In this document: in pieces, positions 23,351 through 35,136 of the stretch
How the letters are laid out: each line of letters starts with the position of its first letter
Numbering within the stretch: position 1 is the stretch's first letter
Source: Pilatotrama ljubarskyi
Taxonomy: Eukaryota > Basidiomycota > Agaricomycetes > Polyporales > Polyporaceae
NCBI GenBank assembly: GCA_022385805.1
Contig: MU277687.1
Coordinates: 88,285 to 152,284, forward strand
DNA: 64,000 nucleotides
Reading direction: 5' to 3'
Notes under the pieces: model-generated
The model's database searches: none
What the model was told of the DNA's origin: nothing
What the model saw: only the letters and a program-made list of their open reading frames with translations
Program-made: the position numbers and the translations under genes

Positions 23351-25961
23351 CGTGGTGGTCGTGGTCAAAGGTGGGGAGGCCGATCTCGACAGCGAGAACG
23401 ACGCGCACAGCGTACAAGCCACATTGCGAGGGCTAGCGCAGACGGGGGCGCCCAACTGTCATTAACGAGCACCGCTTGTGTCAAGCAGAGGCCAGGTGAG
23501 AAGCGTTCCCCTTTAGGTCGAAGCGCCCTCCAGGTCCGGTTCATCTCGGCCATGGCACGTGGGAAGAGGCTCGCTTCGACTCGGTCCAGTTCAGCAGCTC
23601 TTTGTGTTGCGCGCCGCGCAGTCCGCTCTCAGCCTGCGACTTTGAATCCTGACAATGATTGCAAACAGATATCGCCAATGGCCCATACTTGCTTCAGGGG
23701 CAGTATGTCGGATCAAGAATATCAGAGAAGCCCGTCTGATTTTTCGGGCTTCCGGAGACTGACGGTGTGATCAGCTCTGCCGAGATACACATTTCAGTAA
23801 GTGAATTACCATACCTGTATGTTACTCCTCCCATGACTTACACTCGCCAGAGATGCGGCCTGTACAGGCAGCTTGATGAGGGCACCGATAACAATTCTGG
23901 TCCCGCCCAGCCGGATATGCGGTGATCCCGAATCGCCATAGCACTGGCAATTGTGTCAGGAGCTGTGGATTCGACTAGACGAGAAGCAAGGACACTGCGG
24001 CCTACGGCAGATGGCGTGTGGGGCATGAACAGCTGCCTGGGCCACGCTTCGCAAGCCGAGACGTTGGAGCTCTCTAGGGCTGAACATAACATCCGACGCA
24101 GGGCGTTAGTAAGGCAAGTATTTTGCATTCTCATACGGTGTCGGCATGGACCTGAAGTTGCGGAGGCGATGAGCCACGATGATGTGCATGGCGACGGGAA
24201 GTGTTGCCGGGATTGTTCGACGCGATGCCGGAACCATTGTTGTACTATAGCGGACAACATCAGGTGGTGGCAATGAATCCGTCCCTTGCGTGGTTGTTCC
24301 GAAGGGCCGCAGTTGCGTGACGCCATGAGGAAGCCTGCGAGACGTGGATGAATCAGAAACACGAGGCAATGTGGATATCCCACGTCTCCGAAAACGTACA
24401 CCCCATTGCCAGAATGCTTCAGGGCCTCAAGCCTTAGTCAAGAGCCGAAACTTCGACGTTTACCTAAATGCACACCCGCCATGAAAATGTCGCATGATGA
24501 GTGGAGACAGCACCGTCTCATGCACTTGCTACTCACGCGTTTTTAGGTCAACGTGTCCCTTGAAACGCGGGGTGCTTGTCAGGTCCCCGTCCCGAGTAAA
24601 CGGTCGACTATACCGTCGGAACGCCGCGCTGTCCCTTAACCAACGGCATCTCTGCGAGTGACACCTGCAGGACTGGGGCGGAGCAAAAGGGGTACTGGTT
24701 CATGCGTCTTCATCCAGACGGGCATTGGCCGATATTCCCAGGTGAAAAGATCCGAGGACAATGGCAGCGGCTGTTCTGCTGTCAGCGACTACTCACAAAC
24801 GGGCAAAATCCGTGATTATGCTTACTGGAGTAGATAACTCGTTGTATGCGGCCTACCAAAGGCTGTATCGACATAGCTCCGTACCACCAGCATATTTCGC
24901 CTCGCAAAAGGACTTCATGCCCTGTTCCGTTTCTGTGCGCTATCTCCGCGGGGAACATCGACCACCACCCGCCATGCATGCCTTCGTATCGTAGGTTGCC
25001 TTGCAGAGTACGTCATGCTCCCTCATACAGCAGGGTGCAAAACGATAGACCACGGCCAAAAATGTGTGCTGAGGTCGCACCATGATCCGACGGAGATCAC
25101 TGCCTAGAATGGTGTGCAAAGCGCTCGCTTTGGAGGTGCCGCTCCACCATCCCCCGCCTCTGAGGGGACGATGTGGTGCGGGCAACGTTAGGATTGCCAT
25201 CTTAGGCTCGTGTAGTCTATCACGGTCTGAGCGCGGAGTTTTGGCCGCGGTCTATCGTTCTGCACCCTGCTGTAAAGAGGGCCGACTCTCCTTCAACATG
25301 CGCCGCTTGCAGCATAGAATGAGTGCCTTTGTCATCTAGTCGGGAAGATGCGGAACTCCGCAGTCACGATGCTGGGTCATGGCGGTTCTTTGTGAGTACC
25401 TGACGCGGTTAGCTCCAGAGAAGGCTTGCGTGGACAAGTAATTTGTAGAATGCCCACTCGGAGCTCTACAACAATCTCTCTGGAAACTGCCGGTGAAGAG
25501 AAGAACGTTCCTAACAACGAATGGAGTCGATACAGCATCGTGCTGCACATGAGCGGTATGGTTCGTGATCAGCGCGAGCATGCGGGTACGGTAGGCACCG
25601 GGAGAATGGCCACAAGCATGCACCTGCCGAACGGGTTTTCCCGCACTTTTGTCCCCGGAGTACCGGCCACAAAACATCCGCCATAGAGACACGGCATGCT
25701 GGGGTGATGGTGTTTTGCAGATAACGGAACATGCTGGAGCGCGTAGAGATCGCGTAGGTAGCATGGCCATGGTGGGGGGTCGATTCTAGGTCACCTGCCT
25801 AATGCGGTTACCAACGAACGCAGCCGGTACGGCGAACGCCGAACAGGGAGAGTGAGTCGCTGTCGCTGTCGTACTCGGACTTGGACCGCATACACTCAGC
25901 CCTCTTCGCACACCGCTCTCGAATCGCTGCCTGACTTCGTCTCTGGGCCTCATATTGCAGG
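23351..25961. other. Intergenic region, no gene recognised
   Basis: About 2.6 kb. The first 150 bp hold the HSPA12-like promoter. The rest has a 187-aa frame (23838-24401, minus) with no recognisable content and an inverted repeat at 25021-25280. It may be decayed transposon DNA. Confidence 0.4.
25021..25280. repeat. Inverted repeat, about 41-bp arms
   Basis: Arms 25021-25061 and 25239-25280 are reverse complements with few mismatches, sharing AGCAGGGTGCA, CGATAGACC and CGGCCAAAA. The loop is about 180 bp. No target duplication is clear. Confidence 0.6.
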
Positions 25962-26349
25962 ATGTCTGCGGCGGCCACAACGCTCAAGCAACAGATGCAG
26001 CGCATCTCTGCCAAATGGCCCGGCGACCCGTTTCGACCGAACGTTCAGCTGAAGACTTTCTTAGAGTCCCTTGCTGAGCACCCCAACCTCACGCCTACGG
26101 CGGTACGTGCAGCGCGCGCTCTCAAGGACGATGAGTTCAAGACGAAGGTACGCTCGGGGTTCCCATCTGTCTTGCTTGGAAGTGCACGCAGCGCTGAGAT
26201 TCTCTCACTATGCTCAGTACGCGCTGTCGCAGAAGATCCTCCAACCAGCGTCATTCCCTCAGTACTACACGCGTCTCATAGAGGCGTATGATAAAAGCGC
26301 GAAGGGCATTGGTCGCCCGTGGTGGAAAATCTTCTTCAACATCTGGTAG
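25962..26349 (+). CDS. Small CBP6/UQCC2-like mitochondrial assembly factor
   Basis: A 105-aa protein from two exons, 25962-26147 and 26218-26349. The N-terminal half is helical and basic (LKQQMQRISAKWPGDPFRPN). The C-terminal half contains LQPASFPQYYTRLIEAYD, resembling the conserved PxYYxRL(I/V) segment of yeast Cbp6, and ends in WWKIFFNIW. Cbp6/UQCC2 proteins bind mitochondrial ribosomes and newly made cytochrome b during complex III assembly. Placement in that family is from motif resemblance only. No classic presequence is visible, but the N-terminus has no acidic residues and could act as one. Starts after a CAG-G context; short but well spliced. Confidence 0.6.
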
Positions 26350-27049
26350 CCAATCTGCCTTCCTGGGTCGACATATGCCCGACTCTTTCACCGGTAGTGC
26401 GTCCCTGCTAAACAAACCCCGACATTGTCGCTCATATCGGCCAGGTACGCCCTGTGCCGGATTCACAGACAGCCTCAGGTCCTGGCACTCAGCGCCTTAC
26501 AGCAAGATCCGTGTAGCCCACCTGCGACTTCTCTGCCCTTGCGCTCTGAACGTGTTGGATCTCGCGGCTTCGCGCCGTCACACGGTGGCATCACTACCGG
26601 ACGCTACCGCCGTATTTGACCGCATCCAGTACGCAGATGGGAATTTCCGGCACCGCGCAGACAATCGCATGTATAGATCTCTGATGTTTCGCCCGTACGT
26701 TCTGCGTTACGTGCTCGCTGTCCGTGAAAAGGTTCGCGGGAGAAGGATCGACTCAAAAAGCTGGGAAATTTCATGAAGCCAACGACTCTCGATTCCTGTG
26801 AGAATGCTGACATAGCTACACAATGCAGCCGTGAGCGCGTAGGCACGGCGTGTACAACATTCCTCTAGCTGCGCAGGAGGGGAACCAGGCAGAATGTGAA
26901 AGTCGGAGCAACCCTTGCCATCCATCTGACGCGGTCGGTCGCATCCCCAGCGGCAGTCAGGCGATGTCCCACATCTCCGGAACCGTGCAGGCTCTTCCCG
27001 ACGTGAACATCCCACGGGCGTGGACGCCAGTCCCAGACGATCCCGGCTC
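26350..27049. other. Intergenic between convergent genes
   Basis: About 700 bp between the small mitochondrial factor (+) and NOC2 (-). No supported gene. Confidence 0.4.
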
Positions 27050-29726
27050 TCAATCCTCAAGAATCTCGTCCTCGCCTTCCCTCGCCTGCAAAAGCACGCG
27101 CATTATTAGCTACCCAAAACAGACGAACGGGCGCCGCGACCGTGGAGAGCGAACGCACCTTCTCGACGAGCTTGCGCCGTTTCTCGCGCGCCTTACGCTG
27201 CACCTTGACGTACCGCGCGAGAGGCGAGTCCTCCACTTTCAGGCTGTCCTCCCACCGCTCCACCTCGCCCATCTTCCCAGGTGCGAACAGCACGCCTTTG
27301 CGTTTCTGCTCCACCCACCGTCCGCTCTCTTCTATGCGGTCGACGAGCGCCTTGGTTACGCCTGCCTCCTTCGCCTTTGCGAGCTTGCCCTGCGCACTCT
27401 TGGCACCCTTGATTGCTTTCCGGAGGAGCAGCACAACGGGAACCACAATCTCCGGGAAGCCGATACTGCCCTGTACCGGTGGACTGGCGAGGTATTCTGC
27501 GAGAAGGAAGGCGCTTTCCTCGGCGAGTCCTTCGTTGTACACGCGCGTCTTGAGATACTGCTGTGGCGCACGGATGTGCGTCTCGAAGTCCAGTGGTCGT
27601 AATGTTGAGGGCTTCGGTTTTGACGAAGCAGAGAGGGTGGAGGTGAGGACGGGCAGAAGGTAAGGCGCAAGCGGAACATAGGTGTGGGTATGGCGTGTGA
27701 GGTGCAGAATCGACCGCACGATGTGAAGGTGGAACGGGAATGAGCGGGCATTACGGATCAGCCTAAGCGGCGACGATTGTCAGTATCGCACTGAATGGCG
27801 ACACAACGAAGACAAGCTCTACCTTGCCGCACCGAGAGCAACCTGGACGAGCGGGTAGATGAGTGCTTTCAATTCGCTCTCTTGGCCACCGCGCTCGATG
27901 AGTGTCTGCTTGTCGCATGCCCGCGCGATGACGAGTGCCCAGAAGTCGACACAATGCACGTACTGCCAGTTGTATACCTGCTTGTAGGCCTCCTACATGC
28001 CAAGGCCGTCAGATTTGTAACATATGCTGTCGTTGATCGTTCACCACGTACCTTCGTCTTCGTCTTCATACTATTCCGCAGGTGAATGGCCAGCTGCCTG
28101 ATGTACCCGAACGCATGCTGGTACGACGCGGCATGGTCTGCGCAATATAACTCACTTGCTGAGTTCTTCATTAGGTTGATGGAGGGCAGGGTATGGGCGC
28201 TCGTCGACTTGCATGAGCGCACAAGGGTGAGGTAGGTGTTCTTGAGGACAAGGTCGAGCACGGACTCGTCGGTTGCACCTGCCAGCCTCCGTACAGAGAG
28301 GAAAGCAGATATCCTGACGCTGTCTTCTGCGCTTGACCAATAGCTCAAGCAAGTCTGCAATACACGGATGGTCAATGCACAATTGATTAGCATACATATC
28401 AGGGTTGTCTTACCTTCAGGTACGCTTTCACGGTCTTCCGACTGCTCATCACGTACGGCACGAGCTTGGCGGTCTCGCTGAACGCGAGACGCAACATGTC
28501 GTTGTCCGAGATTTGGCTCATGAGATGCAGGACATTATGGAAGTATGAGAGAACGAGTTTCTGCAACGTCTTCCACTTCTTTGTTTGGGTTGGCGCCTTG
28601 CTGATCAGCACGGTCCGTACATGAGTGAACCAGGAGAAACCAGATCATTGAGAAGAACGCACAACTTGCCGCTCGGTAATGTGCGGTATGGGCAATGGTG
28701 CTCGAGGACGACGGGAGTGTACCTCAGGGCGGTGGTGACCAGCTTGCTGTACACTGAGCAGATGTTTCAGACCCGTCCCGTACAGCTCGGTAGTAGGCTG
28801 TGGACGCACCTGATGCACTGTCCACCCTCCACGCAAGCACCTGGTCCTCCTCATTCATATGCGCCGCAGACCGGAACGCAATCAGCATTTTCCGTAATGC
28901 TTTCAACGACCGGTGCTGATGACTCCGTTAGACCAAGCGCGATACTACGGGTAGCAGGACAAGTACGCACGTCCAATAACGCCTTCTGCCACCCTTGCAG
29001 AATCTCCTTGGTCAGTACCGGCGTCTTGTCTTCCTCCATGGCTTCCTCGTCTTCCTCATCGTCATCGGCGACCTTTGCATCGTTCAAGCTGAACTCGAGC
29101 AATTCGCGGTCGTTCTCTTGCAGGTACTTATAGAACTCGGGGTCCTTCTCTGCGAGCTTCGATAGCTCCATGAGATGCGCCTCGCCTTCGTCTGTAAAGT
29201 TCAATGAGTCGTGGACCAACTCCCTAGATGCAGGCTTCCCGCATACCCTCGAGCTTATCGACGTCCGCGAAAGACTCGTTGTCATCCGCATACTCGGACC
29301 CCTCCTCGTCTTCCTCATCCTCTGACATAGCTTCCTCTCCGCTCTGTGCCATGTTGTCAGTAGCTCACCAACCGGAGAGTGATAGCATACACACCTCCGA
29401 CCCTTCGTCATCGCTAGCTCCCTGCATGAAGCCACCTCCGAGGAAGTCATCCACGGACATCCCCTTGAACCTACCATGATGTCAGGTCCACAGACCAGCA
29501 TGAGACTTCCCGGCCATACTCACTTTCCGGAGGTCTCGTCGACGTCGCCCTCATCGTCCTCACTTCCCTCGTCATCTTCGCGCACCTCCTTGTCCTTGCC
29601 CTTTCCGCCCTTGCGCTTCTCCGCCTTTTTCTTGATGTCGCGGAACTTCCGCCGTGCCTGGATGGTCTTCTTCAGCTGCCCGCTGGCAGCAAATTTCCGC
29701 GTCGATTTAGCAGCCTTCTTACCCAT
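27050..29726 (-). CDS. NOC2: Nucleolar complex protein 2
   Basis: Pre-60S ribosome assembly factor; Noc2 pairs with Noc1 in the nucleolus and with Noc3 in the nucleoplasm. Eleven exons: 29726-29524, 29470-29395, 29343-29247, 29191-28971, 28915-28810, 28753-28666, 28600-28414, 28354-28052, 27992-27823, 27762-27159, 27085-27050. They total 696 aa (yeast 710). The lysine-rich N-terminus (MGKKAAKSTRKFAASGQLKK) and an acidic stretch precede the family core. Key matches are ELSKLAEKDPEFYKYLQEND, FRSAAHMNEEDQVLAW, TLQKLVLSYFHNV and ALVIARACD. Splice acceptors were picked so these blocks join in frame. Divergently arranged with the UBE2G1-type E2, 548 bp apart. Confidence 0.95.
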
Positions 29727-30274
29727 GGCGTGCGCAGTGAACCAGCAAAGAAACCAAGGGCCAGGACGTAGAGATGCAGGACGCGCGCTCGTGTATCCGC
29801 AAAGCCGATCGCGTCCAAAACTTTCGGTTTATGGGCGTCTAACACACCGGTCCGGGCAAGCGCTCGATAGCCATGCGCAAGGTTAGGGTCGGCTCTACAT
29901 TGGCTCTTGAAAAGTTCGTCAAGATATTCTTTGAGGTTTGCGGAGGAGATCTCAGGGATCTATGCAAGATACTACTCGAGTAAAGCTCATGCTTGTGATT
30001 TCTTGCATGTTTTCATGCTGTAACCAAAGAGGAAGGGAAGTGACAGGACTACTTACTCTTCAGAGAAGCGTTCTGGAAAGGCGGCGTAATAAGGTGTGTA
30101 AGCATTTTGTTACTCGCGTAACTCCGGGCGTTGCCTCATGAAAGCGGGCTATATAAGCAGTAAATTCCACACTATGGGCGTCTAAGCAACTGACTGCCTT
30201 GCATCGATCCCCACACGTCTCGAGCAATCGCACATCGACTCCCTTCTCCCCCGCTCATCTTTACCTAGAACACC
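29727..30274. promoter_or_regulatory. Shared promoter region, NOC2 / UBE2G1-type E2
   Basis: 548 bp between divergent starts. The 12-mer ATGGGCGTCTAA occurs twice in the same orientation at 29831-29842 and 30174-30185. A TATATAAG box lies at 30150-30157, 118 bp before the E2 start. The GGGCGTCTAA core also occurs inside the TIR element at 5839. Confidence 0.5.
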
Positions 30275-31312
30275 ATGACTTCGAGGACAGGAACCCCCGG
30301 AAACGTTCCTTCTAACACACTCCTGCTTCGCCGTCAGCTGGCGGAGCTCACCAAGCATCCTGTGGAGGGCTTCTCAGCAGGTGCGCCTCTCTCGATTCTG
30401 ACTTGTGGCAGGATATCCGGATTACTGACTGGAGTTGTGTGCGTTCTCCGTTGCCTCTGAAATGCATTATCCTCTACGCTTGTCATTTGGGACTCTAGGT
30501 CTTGTGGACGACAATAACCTGTACGAATGGGAGGTCATGATCATCGGGTATGTCCTTTACCCAGAGTGACTTTTGGCCACAACACAGGCGGGGGATCCTA
30601 ACGAATCTGTACCGTTGCAGTCCTCCAGACACTATCTAGTAAGTGGCTTTACGGAGTATGTATAAGGCGTACCCAGGTAGTTGACCTGATGTGCAGTGAG
30701 GGTGGCTTCTTCAAGGCGCGCCTGTCTTTCCCTGAGGATTTCCCTCTAAACCCGCCGAAGATGCGGTTCATCACTCCGATGTGGCATCCAAACAGTATGT
30801 CTATCTTCCCCTTCGGTCGCTGAGCAGGCCTGCTCACTTGGTATGCGCAGTCTACCCCGATGGTGTTGTGTGCATCTCGATCCTTGTGAGTCCCGCGCGC
30901 GGTGTCCCGTGTGGTCCCAGAATTTACAAAACGACTTTTAGCACCCGCCAGGTGAAGACCAGTACGGCTACGAGGATTCGGGCGAGCGGTGGCTACCCGT
31001 GCACACAGTAGAGTCCATTGTCAGTAGCATATATCCCTGTTATTCTGTTCAAGCTTCGCTGACCGTTCTATTCACCCAGCTTCTGAGCGTCATCTCGCTG
31101 CTTTCTTCGGACACGCCCAACCTCGACAGTCCCGCCAATGTCGACGCTGCTAAGGAGGTGCGGACCGACTTTGAAGGTACGCGTTTGTGACTGCCCTTGC
31201 TCTCCCCAAGCACATTCAAAAGACAAGTTGCTGACGATCTCCATCCTCCTCAGCATACAAGAAGAAGGTCCGGCGACTGGTCAGACGGAGTGCAGAGGAG
31301 GCATTTGACTAG
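30275..31312 (+). CDS. UBE2G1: Ubiquitin-conjugating enzyme E2, UBE2G1 class
   Basis: Eight exons: 30275-30380, 30499-30547, 30621-30638, 30697-30794, 30851-30885, 30942-31019, 31080-31176, 31254-31312. They total 179 aa. Exon 3 is only 18 nt. The catalytic Cys is residue 98 in VCISIL. The extra acidic loop HPPGEDQYGYEDSGERWLPV and LLLRRQLAELTKHPVEGFSAG at the start are diagnostic of UBE2G1. The C-terminus ends VRRSAEEAFD. UBE2G1 makes K48-linked chains, for example extending substrates for cullin-RING ligases. The ATG at 30275 gives a 13-residue leader before the conserved block. Confidence 0.95.
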
Positions 31313-31997
31313 ACAACCACCGGTGCCCTATCCAGTTTTTCCGTCCAGTCTCGTACTCGGTCCCTGGCCTCTCGTCTCCGGACTCCCTCCCTGTGTCGCT
31401 AGTTGACGCCCCTTCACGCATCCACGCTCCCGGGTCTCCTCAGCTGTATTGTGCTTTGTGGTCTTTCTGTACCTCGCCTCTCCGAACACGCTCTATACAT
31501 CGTTACAACTTCACCCACCTCCCTTCAACCGTTCCCTTCTGCACTCTTCCATCGACGAGGCCGCAGGCTGCGACTACGCGGCCGACGACTCATGGGCATC
31601 TTCTCTCCCTAACGACGCGCACGCTTCTCTCGCAATGTTTTCAATACGAATGTTTGTATCCCGATATAGCAGCTCTCCTCGTGTTGTATCCTTGACATCG
31701 TTTATATCTCCCGGTCTGGCTCCGATTATACGATCCCGATGAAGGCTGAGTTCTGCTGTCGTGTGCACATCCGACTCCTCTGATGTCGCTGCAACACAAC
31801 AGGTGCGTGCTGTGGTTACGACTCCTTGATCAGGCGTGGGGTTGACGTTGGGCACGCGTAGAATCCACGATAATCCCTGGTATATCCTGACCCAGTATAC
31901 CATGATCAGGGACAAGCCTATTGCTACATGCAAGATAGCACTAAGTAAGTCGGAGGGAGAACAAACCCAAGATCCCCAGATAGCTAGCACCGAAGGG
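31313..31997. other. Intergenic, convergent 3' ends
   Basis: About 690 bp between the UBE2G1-type E2 (+) and the UPF0261 gene (-). Pyrimidine-rich; nothing else recognised. Confidence 0.4.
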
Positions 31998-33362
31998 TCA
32001 TAAGCTACTCTGCATTGACTGTGTCATCTCGTCTCTCCCGCTCTCATTCTCACTCCTCAAAGGCTCCAAGTGCATCATACGCACCAGGCTCTCGACCATG
32101 CCTTGCACGAACGCAGGGTCATTGATGTCCTCCTCCCTCTCCACCACCCTTGTCATCTTCTCCCCCTCTCGTACTTCCAGGCCCTTCTTCAGCTCCCGCG
32201 CCAACGCCTCGTCCGCCTGCGGGTCCCAAAATGCTTCCCCCTCCCTATCCAACATGCTCACCCCGCCTCTCGGTATCCATACCTCCGTCCTCTCCGCCCG
32301 CGCCCTCCTCAACTTCTCCGCGATCGTCCGCCCCAGCGCCGCGCACTCCTCGGGAGTCGTCCGCATCAGCGTCACCGACGCGTTATGCTCGTGCAACCTC
32401 CTCCCGCCCCGCGCAAACTTCTCCGGCACGCTCGCCCTGGGGCCAAAGTTCACCATATCGAGCGCGCCGAGCGACACGACCTGCGGCACGCCCGCCCGCG
32501 CGGCGGCCTCGAGCCGGTGCGGGCCCGCGCTCAGGACCCCGCCGACGAGCTCGTCCGCGAGCTCCGTCGTCGTGAGGTCGAGCACCCCGTCGAAGAATCC
32601 GTCGGCGATGAGGCGCTCGAGTGCCCGCCCGCCGGCGCCGGTCGCGTGGAAGACGTAGGGCGTGCACGCGTATTGAGCGAGCAGCGAGCGCGCGTGGGTC
32701 ACCGCGGGCGTGGTTACGCCGAACATCGTGATCGCGATGCGTTTCTTCCTGCGCGTGCTCTCGCGTCCTGAGGTCGCCTCTTGCAGTCGGGCGGCGTACG
32801 CGCGCGCCATGCCAGCGATCGCGCCCGCCGCATTGTCAAGGATCGGGCAAAGGATGTCGTTGAGTCCCGCGATGTCGACGATGCTGTAGACCATCGCGAT
32901 GTCCGCTTCGCCCACGATGGCGCTCACATCTCCCGCGGCCATCGTGCTCACGAGCAGCTTCGGAAAGCCGATAGGGAGCTTCCGCATCACCGCGCCTGCT
33001 AGCGTCGACCCGCCCGACCCTCCCAGAGAGACGAGTCCGTGAATATCGTGCGTCGCCGCGAGCGAGGCGAGGATCGGGGTGATGCGCTCGGCGACCGCGG
33101 AAATGAGCTCCGCGCGCGAGAGTTTGGAGATGTCGAGAGGCCCGGAGGAGCCGCGGTGCGAGGCGGACATGGCGAGAATGGAAGCCTGCGTGACGTCGAC
33201 TGCAGGGTGGCCGCTGGCCGTACGCCCGACGTCGACGAGCTTGACACAGACGCGGTGCGTGTTCAGGAGCTTGTCCCGGACGTAGAGCAGTTCCTCCAGT
33301 TTAGTGTCGCACGTCCCGAGGACGACGACGCATGGGGTTTGTTTGCGGTCTGTAGCTGACAT
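31998..33362 (-). CDS. UPF0261 / Tm-1-like ATP-binding domain protein
   Basis: Intronless, 454 aa from the chosen ATG (33360-33362). The N-terminus VVVLGTCDTKLEELLYVRD and the motifs LVSLGGSGGSTLAGAVMRKL and KLLVSTMAAGDVSAIVG are those of the UPF0261 (Tm-1-like ATP-binding) family. MFGVTTPAV and FHATGAGGRALE support the second subdomain. In plants this domain forms the N-terminal half of Tm-1; in bacteria it is a stand-alone gene usually beside a TIM-barrel partner. Here the partner lies immediately upstream. An in-frame ATG at 33425 would add 21 residues, but a TATA-like box only about 16 bp before it favours the downstream start. The biochemical reaction is not known to me. Confidence 0.85.
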   Translation of the reverse strand: MSATDRKQTPCVVVLGTCDTKLEELLYVRDKLLNTHRVCVKLVDVGRTASGHPAVDVTQASILAMSASHRGSSGPLDISKLSRAELISAVAERITPILASLAATHDIHGLVSLGGSGGSTLAGAVMRKLPIGFPKLLVSTMAAGDVSAIVGEADIAMVYSIVDIAGLNDILCPILDNAAGAIAGMARAYAARLQEATSGRESTRRKKRIAITMFGVTTPAVTHARSLLAQYACTPYVFHATGAGGRALERLIADGFFDGVLDLTTTELADELVGGVLSAGPHRLEAAARAGVPQVVSLGALDMVNFGPRASVPEKFARGGRRLHEHNASVTLMRTTPEECAALGRTIAEKLRRARAERTEVWIPRGGVSMLDREGEAFWDPQADEALARELKKGLEVREGEKMTRVVEREEDINDPAFVQGMVESLVRMMHLEPLRSENESGRDEMTQSMQSSL

Positions 33363-33440
33363 CGCTCGAGCAAAGTCTCGTGGAAACGAAGTGGTGGTTC
33401 CGGGCGCGGTCACCCCAGGAGACATGAGAGGAGCCAGTTG

Positions 33441-33446
33441 TATATA
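33441..33446 (-). promoter_or_regulatory. TATA-like box of UPF0261 gene
   Basis: TATATA about 80 bp before the chosen ATG. Its position argues against the ATG at 33425. Confidence 0.45.
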
Positions 33447-34151
33447 TGTCGCAGCCCCCCTGAGCCTTGATGCTGAACGATGCTCACGAAGCCGAAGGGT
33501 AGAGTCGCGTGTGCGCGTGAAGCATCACATGTGCACGGGGCGACGTCACTCTCCCGGTACAGTATACCGAGTCCAATCACGCTCACAAGTCTTCTCTGAG
33601 TTATTGGGAAGAGTGTCTCGGTAGTATGAGCAATCAAGCAGAAGTCGCATTCCCAGCACCGCGCAGAGGCAGGCTCACTGGCGAGGAACAAGGACGTGCA
33701 TCCGATGGGATGCAGTGGATCTACGGGAACGCGCTTTCTGACCTGAGCTCCGGAAATTAGGAACTGAGGTGAAGGCACTCCCGTTGCTGACAATGCAAGC
33801 CTGTGGCTTGGATCGAGGTTGGAGTCGTCGCGAAGCCTTCAGTCCTATATCGACCAGCAGATGCTAGGCTGACGGGAATGTTTCGCTGTTGATCACCCAT
33901 TTGGGGCCCAAAAGGGCAGCCGAGCTCGATATACTCGATAAGATCAGTCTCAAACTCGCACGGATTATGCGTCCTAGACAGCGCCAGCGACTTTCGTCGG
34001 GATCAAGTTGTAACACGGCTGGACTGAGCACGACAGGGATGCTACTAGACGCGGTCACGTTTTTGCACAACGCGTCTGTGGCGCGCCATCAGATGAGAGG
34101 CGCGTCGTAGCACGAAACACTCACTGATGTACCACCGAAAACCATTCTTGA
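33447..34151. other. Intergenic between Tm-1-like pair
   Basis: About 700 bp separating the two minus-strand genes. No gene recognised; an open frame at 33410-33793 (minus) lacks any known content. Confidence 0.4.
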
Positions 34152-35052
34152 TTATTGTTTTCCGATAGCAATCGCCTTGAATTTCTTCGCGTTTTCTTCC
34201 ACTGCGGTCTCGACCGGAAGCCGCTCCATGCTCGACGCGCCAAAGAAGCCGTGCACGCCCTCCGTCCTGCTGAGCACGTACTCCGCATCCTCCGCCGTCG
34301 CGATCGGTCCGCCGTGGCACAGCACGATGATCTCTTCGTTGATCTTCACCGCCGCGTCCCTGCACTCCTGTATCCTCCTCACGCACTCGTCCAGCGTCAC
34401 GCTCGTCCGCGCCCCGATGCTCCCCGACGTCGTCAGCCCCATATGCACCACCACCACGTCCGCCCCTGCGCGCGCCATCGCCTCCGCCTCCTCCACGTTG
34501 AACACGTACGGAGTCGTGAGCAGCCCGAGCTCGCGCGCCTCGAGCACCATCTCGACCTCCTTCGCGTACGACATACCCGTCTCCTCCAGGTTCTGCCGGA
34601 AGGTGCCGTCTATGAGCCCGACGGTCGGGAAGTTCTGCACGCCGCTGAAGCCGAGCGCTTGCAGCTCCCGCAGGAAGCGCGGCATCGACCGGAAAGGGTC
34701 CGTCGCGCATACGCCGGCGAGGACGGGGACGTTCTGGACGACGGGGAGCACTTCCTTTGCCTGCATACAGTAGCGTGGGTCGTCAGGGCAGAGGCTCGGA
34801 GACGATCCCGGTACGCACCATGTCGACCACGATCGCGTTCGCGTCGCCGTATGGCATGAGACCTGCCAGCGACCCCGCTCCCGCCATCCTAAACCGGCCG
34901 CTATTGTAGATCACGATGATGTCCGCCCCTCCTTTCTCGACGAACTTCGCCGTCAGTCCGATGCCTGCCCCCGCGCCAAGGATCATGCGCCCCTGTGCGA
35001 TCGTCGCGCGCAGGCGGGCGAGGGCTTCCTCTCTGCTCGCTGGCGGTGCCAT
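34152..35052 (-). CDS. TIM-barrel protein (Tm-1 C-terminal-domain type)
   Basis: Two exons, 35052-34819 and 34760-34152, giving 280 aa. The protein begins with [24 protein letters not shown]. It then has barrel strands with [43 protein letters not shown] and [13 protein letters not shown], ending [13 protein letters not shown]. This is the PEP-mutase/IGPS-like TIM-barrel domain that forms the C-terminal half of plant Tm-1 and accompanies UPF0261 in bacteria. The start ATG lies after a TATA box and a short leader; a longer in-frame extension (to 35175) spans that TATA box and is unlikely to be translated. Likely acts together with the UPF0261 protein; the substrate is unknown. Confidence 0.85.
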
Positions 35053-35130
35053 TGTTTGTCGAAGAAGTCGCTTTGCGGTAGCGGGAGGTGGGGCGAACGG
35101 TGCGCGAACCACGTAGCAGAGCGAGTGCGG

Positions 35131-35136
35131 TTTATA
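35131..35136 (-). promoter_or_regulatory. TATA box of TIM-barrel gene
   Basis: TATAAA on the minus strand about 80 bp before the ATG at 35052. Confidence 0.5.

Noticed and set aside
32070..32771. 233-aa Arg/Pro/His-rich frame on the plus strand
   Set aside because: Antisense shadow of the GC-rich UPF0261 gene.
33363..33425. 21-residue N-terminal extension of the UPF0261 protein
   Set aside because: A TATA-like box lies about 16 bp from that ATG, so transcription probably starts inside the extension.
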